Below are positions 59,083-64,000 of a stretch of 64,000 nucleotides of DNA, piece by piece. A model generated the notes under the pieces. The model was given only the letters and a program-made list of their open reading frames with translations. It searched no databases and was not told the origin of the DNA. Source of the stretch: Siderastrea radians (taxonomy: Eukaryota; Cnidaria; Anthozoa; Scleractinia; Rhizangiidae); NCBI GenBank assembly GCA_964017195.1, contig OZ024898.1:16546475-16610474 (forward strand), written 5' to 3'. Position 1 is the stretch's first letter. The number at the start of each line of letters is the position of its first letter. The translations under genes were made by a program, and so were the position numbers.

Positions 59083-59418
59083 ATGGAGTTGGTACTCTAT
59101 GTGTCACAGAAAGTATGGTCCTATGTGGAATGGCAAACGCATCAACTGGTTAGCGATTGTCTCTATGACTACCAAGAAGAACACCGAGTGCCTATTCCCG
59201 ATGTACCATTGGATACCAACCCTTTGCAAGTGTTTGAAGCAACGCATGTAGAAGCCAATATCTATCGATGGGTTGTGTTTGTATTATGGTTAAAAGCACA
59301 TCCAGCTGCTTGGTATTGGTATCAAACCATTAAAAAGGTCTACCGTTCCACCATTCCTACTCTATCCTCCGTGTGTGAAGAAATATGGCGCCACGAAAGA
59401 AGAAGAAGAAGAAGATAG
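59083..59418 (+). CDS. Unknown protein overlapping the integrase start
   Basis: 111 codons. Aromatic-rich N-terminal half (YVSQKVWSYVEWQTHQLV), a hydrophobic helix (WVVFVLWLKAHPAAWYWY) that could insert in a membrane, and an Arg-rich tail that overlaps the integrase ATG at 59,385 by 34 bp. An AATAAAAG box lies 36 bp upstream and CCAAT boxes near 58,998 and 59,025. No domain recognised. Confidence 0.5.
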   Translation: MELVLYVSQKVWSYVEWQTHQLVSDCLYDYQEEHRVPIPDVPLDTNPLQVFEATHVEANIYRWVVFVLWLKAHPAAWYWYQTIKKVYRSTIPTLSSVCEEIWRHERRRRRR

Positions 59419-60434
59419 ATTGGTTGGCACGCTACCATAATCCGAAAGCACCGGGCAGTTTAGGTGGTGTTCAACGGTTTGCGCGAGCACACAAGATTCC
59501 TTTGAAAAAAGCCAAAGACCTTCTACAACAAGATTTGGGCTACACGTTCCATAAACCTCGACGTCGTCGTTTTGCTACGATTCCTGTGGTGGTAGGTGGG
59601 TTAGATGATCAATGGGTGGCGGATTTGGTGGAAGTTCAACCGCTGGCCAAGTGGAACGGAGGCATTCATTATTTACTCACCGTGGTGGATGGTTTATCCA
59701 AATACGCTTGGGTACAACCACTCAAAAACAAAACGGGTTCTGCTTTAGTGCAAGCCTTTGACACCATATCGAAACAAGGACGTCACCCCAATCGTTTGCA
59801 AACGGATCGAGGGAAGGAATTTTACAACAAACCCTTTCAAAGTTGGCTCAAGGAGAAAGTCATTCATCATTTTTCCACACAAGGCGATGCCAAAGCGGCT
59901 CTGGTGGAACGTTTTAACCGCACGTTCAAAGAACGTTTGTACCGTTACCACGGCCAACACCCTCAAGTTTGAGGATGTGTTACAAGATTTGGTGCAAGGT
60001 TATAATGCCACACCTCATCGTAGTATTGGGATGGCTCCTCAAGATGTGACCTGGAAGAATGAACAAGCGGTGTGGAAACACTTGTATGGAAAACCGACTA
60101 AACACACCAAAGCAAAATTCAAAGTGGGTGATCGTGTACGTCTTAAGAAGATTCATCGCACGTTTAAAAAAGTTATTTACCTGGCTGGACCGAAGAAGTG
60201 TTTGTCGTGCATCGTGTGAACCCTGGCGCCATCCCTACTTACAAGATACGCGAATGGGATGATACCCCGGTACAAGGTACTTTTTACGAACAAGATTTGC
60301 AAAAAGTCCATGTATCTGATATCTTTCGCGTGGAAAAAGTACTCAAACGTCGAAAAGATCGACTGTTAGTCAAGTGGAAAGGATGGCCTGACAAATACAA
60401 TAGTTGGATTTCTAGTCGTGATGTAATCGTATAA
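59385..60434 (+). pseudogene. Polinton integrase (retroviral type, with chromodomain), two frameshifts
   Basis: N-terminal basic run then WLARYHNPKAPGSLGG, the Polinton integrase start. The rve core has WVADLVEVQPLA (Asp), LQTDRGKEFY (Asp) and ALVERFNRTFKERL (Glu), with 33 residues by my count between the second Asp and the Glu. The frame shifts near 59,960, continues as GYNATPHRSIGMAPQDV, and shifts again near an A-run at 60,165-60,170 before the C-terminal chromodomain (VEKVLKRRKDRLLVKWKGWP, SWISSRDV). All catalytic residues remain but the frameshifts should abolish function. Confidence 0.88.
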
Positions 60435-60479
60435 ACTCAAGAATAAAGTGAGGGTTAATGTTATTTGACGGTGTTCACC

Positions 60480-61514
60480 ATGTCGTTTGTACCCCAGTCT
60501 TCGTTTTACGTGACGTTAATGAGTCATGCCAGTACCCGCGAGTTTCCTCAAAATCGTTCCAGTCATTTCAGAAACCGTTTACCCAACCCCATTCGATTTG
60601 AGGGTCGCGGATGGCAAGTCGGAATGGTTAGTTTGTCATTACCCACCATTCCAGTGGTGGGGGAACCATTTGTCAACGAAAAAGATCCTCTGATTTACGT
60701 GAGATGGCACGAACGAGTGTATAGCAAAGACGATCAAGGCAACGAAGCATGGTTGCACGAACGTCGGGAATTAAAACTATTGGGTCAAGACATGAAAGAC
60801 AGTTTGGCATCGTCTACGGGATCCCAATTTTTTCAAAACCTGGTTTATTGCTACGATCAAGAACCAGCCATTCGAACCAAACCCAAAAACAAATGGGCTG
60901 AAGACAATGGAGTCAAGTTGTACCCCACCTTTGGATGGACCTCTGAAGGGGATTTGTTGTTAAACACCACCAATGTGGATTCCCAAAGACAAGTGGCGCG
61001 CGTGTTATGGGGACAAACGTTGGCCTTGAAAATGGGGTGGATTGAAGAAGTCTCCACGGGTAATTTTCGACTGGGACCCAATTTGTTGCAAGAATTTCAT
61101 TCGGACACTATTCCCACTCCTGACGATGTACCGGATGCCAACAATCAACCCACCTTTTGGAAAGTGGACGGGGGCTATCTGGTACTGAGTGTGACGCGCA
61201 ATTGGCGTTTCGTCCATTTGAATGAGAAGTTTCGTCCCTCCACGGAATTTGCTTCTACCCGTCCCTTGCACGTGTATTGCAATGTGGGAACCAGTAGTAT
61301 GGTGGGAAATCGCGTCACAGATCTCTTGAGAGAAATCAAGTACCACAGTCAAAACACCACACACTTTGAACCCATTCACATTCAATATCTACCGGTGCGA
61401 AATGAATTGGTGGAAATCGTAGAAACCCAAATGGCAGAAATCAATGGGGATCTGGCTCAATTCGGAGAAGGTCACACCATCCTGACCCTCCACTTTAAAA
61501 GGGAAGTTGTGTGA
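60480..61514 (+). CDS. Penton-like minor capsid protein 1
   Basis: 344 codons from ATG 60,480, open throughout. N-terminus SFYVTLMSHASTREFPQNRS, GRGWQVGMVSLSLP, and a C-terminal block SVTRNWRFVHLNEKFRPS ... LHVYCNVGTSSMVGNRVTDL. This is the full-length form of the deleted gene at 17,838-18,385. The following penton 2 gene begins 23 bp after its stop, as in Polinton 1. Confidence 0.75.
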   Translation: MSFVPQSSFYVTLMSHASTREFPQNRSSHFRNRLPNPIRFEGRGWQVGMVSLSLPTIPVVGEPFVNEKDPLIYVRWHERVYSKDDQGNEAWLHERRELKLLGQDMKDSLASSTGSQFFQNLVYCYDQEPAIRTKPKNKWAEDNGVKLYPTFGWTSEGDLLLNTTNVDSQRQVARVLWGQTLALKMGWIEEVSTGNFRLGPNLLQEFHSDTIPTPDDVPDANNQPTFWKVDGGYLVLSVTRNWRFVHLNEKFRPSTEFASTRPLHVYCNVGTSSMVGNRVTDLLREIKYHSQNTTHFEPIHIQYLPVRNELVEIVETQMAEINGDLAQFGEGHTILTLHFKREVV

Positions 61515-61537
61515 AGAAAAAAGAAAAGAAAGACAGG

Positions 61538-62587
61538 ATGTCGTTCTACGTGACCTTACCTAGTCACTCCAATCGAAGTGAATTTCCCAACAACCAAGCC
61601 AATTGGTTCAAAATTCGTTTACCCTATCCGTTGCGATTACCTGGCGGTCAATGGCAAGTGGGATTGAGTGCGATTTCATTACCGGATACCCGTGTGAATT
61701 TGTACGAGTTGGTGAAGAAAGATGGGTACATTTTGGCAACGTCCTGGGACCATATATTCCCCAAACCGGGTGGAACAGAGGGGGAAATGCAAACGCGAAT
61801 AGGCACGACTCAATCCCTCATCAATGACATCCAAGATTTGGATTGGGTGGTGGATGGTGTGAGTTTCATGAAAGCCACCATTACCCACCTGGAACAACGA
61901 CGCAAGGAAACGGCTATTCAAGGAGGACGTTTTACCAATGATCAGGGCAAACACCCCTACGTCAAGTTTCGGTGGGAAGGGGAGGATTTGATCATCGACA
62001 ACACGAATGTCTGTCATTGTGCCAACGACACGCCGGCTATTACTATCTGCACCAAGTTTGCTATCAAGATGGGATGGTTACGTAAAATCGACAATGGTTT
62101 GATTTTGGATCCCAACTTACAGCAAGAATTTATGGGAGATCAAATACCCGACATGAAAAAGAACAACGATTGGAACGATGTGAACGACGATCAGAGTAAC
62201 CCGGTCTTTTGGACGGTTCGTTCTTTTTTACCGGATTATTTGCAATTGAGTATGAGTTGTAGTTGGCGTTTTACGAACTTGAATGTGGCGTTTCGTTCAG
62301 TAGTGGGAGAACCCACCCAAACCCTCCATGTGTACTCGGATGTGTAGCCTCCATGTGTAGCCGGTAGCAGTATTGTGGGCAATCGTGTGACGGATTTACT
62401 ACGAGAAGTCAAGTACAAGCGAGAAGGATGAGGGACCATTTACTTTGAACCCTTACACATTCAATACCAATCACTTCGCAACGAAGTGATTGAAATCATT
62501 GAAACACAAGTAGCGGAAACCAATGGAGAACTCGTCAAGTTTGGAAAAGGGAACACCATTGTGACCTTACATTTTCAAAAAGTATAA
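61538..62587 (+). pseudogene. Penton-like minor capsid protein 2, with in-frame stops
   Basis: Homologous to 18,397-19,446 over its whole length, starting MSFYVTLPSHSNRSEFPNNQ. A small insertion with TAG at 62,345-62,347 and a later TGA (about 62,429, in the place of a CGA/Arg codon) interrupt the frame, then reading continues in the same frame to LVKFGKGNTIVTLHFQKV at 62,587. Two stops suggest loss of function. Confidence 0.7.
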
Positions 62588-62633
62588 AAAGAGACGAGCT
62601 AGGAATCACTTCATTTCAGCCAAGAAGGAGAAG

Positions 62634-62957
62634 ATGCGTGGGGGTAATTTAACACGGTTTCGTCCTGACGAATATTATCAAGATGGCAAAGGCCTCATCA
62701 TGGAGGCGGTTCTCGGTGGTTTACGAGGTCTTAAAAGCAAGCGAAATCCTTTTAAACTGCCTAGTAATACCTTGCGTGGAGTCAAAGAAGGATTAACCCG
62801 TGGAGTGAAACGTAAAGCCGAGGAAGCCATTAAACGGGAAATAACCAAAATAGCCAAACTAGCCTTAGGTAATACCAACGTTCGAGCTGCCGTGCGAGCC
62901 GCCAGTCAACTGTTTCCCAAACAAGTCAAGAAAGCAAGAGATATTTTTGGTGTTTAA
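62634..62957 (+). CDS. Conserved basic virion protein (homologue of 19,730)
   Basis: 107 codons: MRGGNLTRFRPDEYY, GGLRGLKSKRNPFKLPSNTL, then the basic C-terminal helix ending KQVKKARDIFGV. Nearly the same length and ends as the Polinton 1 protein, so under constraint. TATAAAAA lies about 51 bp upstream at 62,583. Confidence 0.7.
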   Translation: MRGGNLTRFRPDEYYQDGKGLIMEAVLGGLRGLKSKRNPFKLPSNTLRGVKEGLTRGVKRKAEEAIKREITKIAKLALGNTNVRAAVRAASQLFPKQVKKARDIFGV

Positions 62958-62959
62958 AC

Positions 62960-63145
62960 ATGGATCCTGTCCCTTCACGACCTCGTCGACTCCGACGTTC
63001 TCGTGGTTTACCTCGTTTACAAAGCGGAGGATGGTTGAGTCAAGAGCTTCAGAAACCCCCAGGATATGATTTGGCCCAACGTTTAACCCGCAGGTATAAA
63101 AACCCACTACGACGTCCAACATCTCGACGAAGGAGACGACGTTAA
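62960..63145 (+). CDS. Small Arg-rich virion protein (homologue of 20,059)
   Basis: 61 codons starting two bases after the previous stop, MDPVPSRPRRLRRSRGLPRL, with QSGGWLSQE near residue 22 and an Arg-rich end. Shorter than the Polinton 1 copy by 15 codons. A TATAAAAA near 63,094 lies inside the coding sequence, about 56 bp before the capsid gene ATG, as in Polinton 1. Confidence 0.6.
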   Translation: MDPVPSRPRRLRRSRGLPRLQSGGWLSQELQKPPGYDLAQRLTRRYKNPLRRPTSRRRRRR

Positions 63146-63149
63146 CAAC

Positions 63150-64000
63150 ATGCCCAACATCATGTCCAGAGTGGCGGCTCCACCAGCAGGGAGCGTGAAA
63201 AAAATAGAAGATGTCATTAACCCAGCCTTGCGGGTGTTCAAGGTACCTCCTACAGACATTAGCATCCAGGGTTATCGCATGGTGACCATACAACCAACCA
63301 CCACAGGGATCAATCCTATGGAATTCATTATTCAGGCTCTGGACGATTTTGTGGATTTGTCACGAAGTTACTTTACCATGGAACTGAGATTGCAAAAGAG
63401 TACCAACGATGACCTGGTCACTAATGAAAAACTGTGGCCTGTCAACAATTTAGCTCATTCGATCATCAAACAAATTGATCTCTATTTGAATGGAACCTTG
63501 ATCAGTCCGCAATCCGACACCTATCACTACAAAGCTTACCTGGAAGAACTGTTAAATTATGATCGAGAAGATGGAAAAACCGTGCTAGCACCTCAAGGTT
63601 GGTTCAATCAAGTGGATTTTCCAGCCCAGTGGACAGCCACCAATACCGACAGTACTACACCTCATAATCACTACCAGGATCTGAGTGCCAATCACAAAGG
63701 GGCTCTCGCTGCGTCTGTTGCAGAAACCGCCAACTATGCAGGAGGTGTCACACACAGTCTGGTGTTTACCCCTCACTTGGAAGTGTTTCACACAGGTAAA
63801 GTGTTGGTGCCTGGAGTAGAAATCAAGATGAAATTTCATTTCAACAGCCCCAGTGTGTTTTTCAATGGGGTGGCACTCGCAGGAAGATTATATGAAGATG
63901 ATATCAAGATCAAATTTCACCTGTGTCAACTCCGTTTGAATGAAACAGTCTACAAGAGTTTGTCCACCCAAAGACACAATGGAAAACAACTGGCTACTTA
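63150..64000 (+). CDS. Major capsid protein, partial (runs off the window)
   Basis: Open from ATG 63,150 to the window end, 283 codons. Blocks match the 20,291 protein: ALRVFKVPPTDISIQGYRM, NPMEFIIQALDDFVDLSRSY, NNLAHSIIKQIDLYLNGTLI and DTYHYKAYLEELLNYDREDG. The N-terminal extension differs (about 10 residues longer). This copy shows no stop in the visible part, unlike its neighbouring integrase and penton 2 genes. Confidence 0.85.
   Translation, partial: MPNIMSRVAAPPAGSVKKIEDVINPALRVFKVPPTDISIQGYRMVTIQPTTTGINPMEFIIQALDDFVDLSRSYFTMELRLQKSTNDDLVTNEKLWPVNNLAHSIIKQIDLYLNGTLISPQSDTYHYKAYLEELLNYDREDGKTVLAPQGWFNQVDFPAQWTATNTDSTTPHNHYQDLSANHKGALAASVAETANYAGGVTHSLVFTPHLEVFHTGKVLVPGVEIKMKFHFNSPSVFFNGVALAGRLYEDDIKIKFHLCQLRLNETVYKSLSTQRHNGKQLAT

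Larger units (their letters stand above)
55825..64000. mobile_element. Second Maverick/Polinton, left part (runs off the window)
   Basis: Contains tRNA-like genes, SLOG gene, GRF-finger gene, core-like gene, integrase, two penton-like genes, two small basic genes and the start of the major capsid gene. The proposed left end AGTAGTACTCTCGGC at 55,825 shares its first seven bases with Polinton 1 and has the POU octamer ATGCAAAT at 55,859-55,866, about 35 bp inside. The right end and second repeat are outside the window, so the end is inferred. Integrase, SLOG and penton 2 genes carry frameshifts or stops. Confidence 0.8.

Overview
The window is animal (metazoan) genomic DNA, most likely from a cnidarian such as a coral or sea anemone. 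The evidence is an AT-rich, gene-poor background, tRNA-headed SINEs, L1-like LINEs, BEL/Pao, Ty3/gypsy, DIRS-like and Penelope-like retroelements, and Maverick/Polinton (adintovirus-like) giant virus-like transposons. The taxon is inferred from this mix, not proven. I see at most one weak host exon (about 9.90 kb); almost everything else is mobile DNA.

Layout. 0-8.7 kb: a 5'-truncated LINE on the minus strand has landed inside a BEL/Pao gag and fused to it in frame. A second, badly decayed LINE follows on the plus strand, broken by a MITE. 8.7-10.7 kb: a SINE, a possible host exon and simple repeats. 10.7-16.1 kb: a nearly complete L1-like LINE with ORF1, endonuclease and reverse transcriptase; one frameshift splits ORF2. 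17,373-32,913: a complete Polinton of 15.5 kb with 319-352 bp terminal inverted repeats and a perfect 6-bp target duplication (ATTGGG). 33.4-37.3 kb: a DIRS-like tyrosine-recombinase retroelement (minus strand). 39.1-41 kb: fragments, including a Penelope GIY-YIG domain. 40,973-45,272: a complete but inactive gypsy element with only 92-bp LTRs and a TCTTT duplication. 45.7-47.4 kb: a DNA transposon with about 95-bp inverted ends carrying a SINE. 48.4-53.7 kb: a degenerate tandem array with a roughly 130-bp unit, flanked by Polinton polymerase fossils. 55.8 kb to the end: the left part of a second, decaying Polinton.

The first Polinton encodes a morphogenetic set: two penton-like proteins, small basic core-like proteins, a double-jelly-roll major capsid protein, an adenain-like protease, a packaging ATPase, a parvovirus-type phospholipase A2 and a protein-primed DNA polymerase. 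It also has a leftward early gene with an LxCxE (RB-binding type) motif. It has no integrase, although its ends and target duplication look like products of integration. The second element supplies what the first lacks: a retroviral-type integrase with a chromodomain, plus a SLOG nucleotide-sensor-like gene and a double GRF-type zinc-finger protein. The first element carries a SLATT-like two-membrane-helix protein. In bacteria SLOG and SLATT pair as sensor and effector.

Least expected features: a Pol III-type tRNA-like gene inside the first element and two more tRNA-like genes at the left end of the second; a POU octamer about 40 bp from the element ends, as in adenovirus; a repeated Q-R-G-G motif that probably marks protease maturation sites; and TATA boxes 30-65 bp before many genes.
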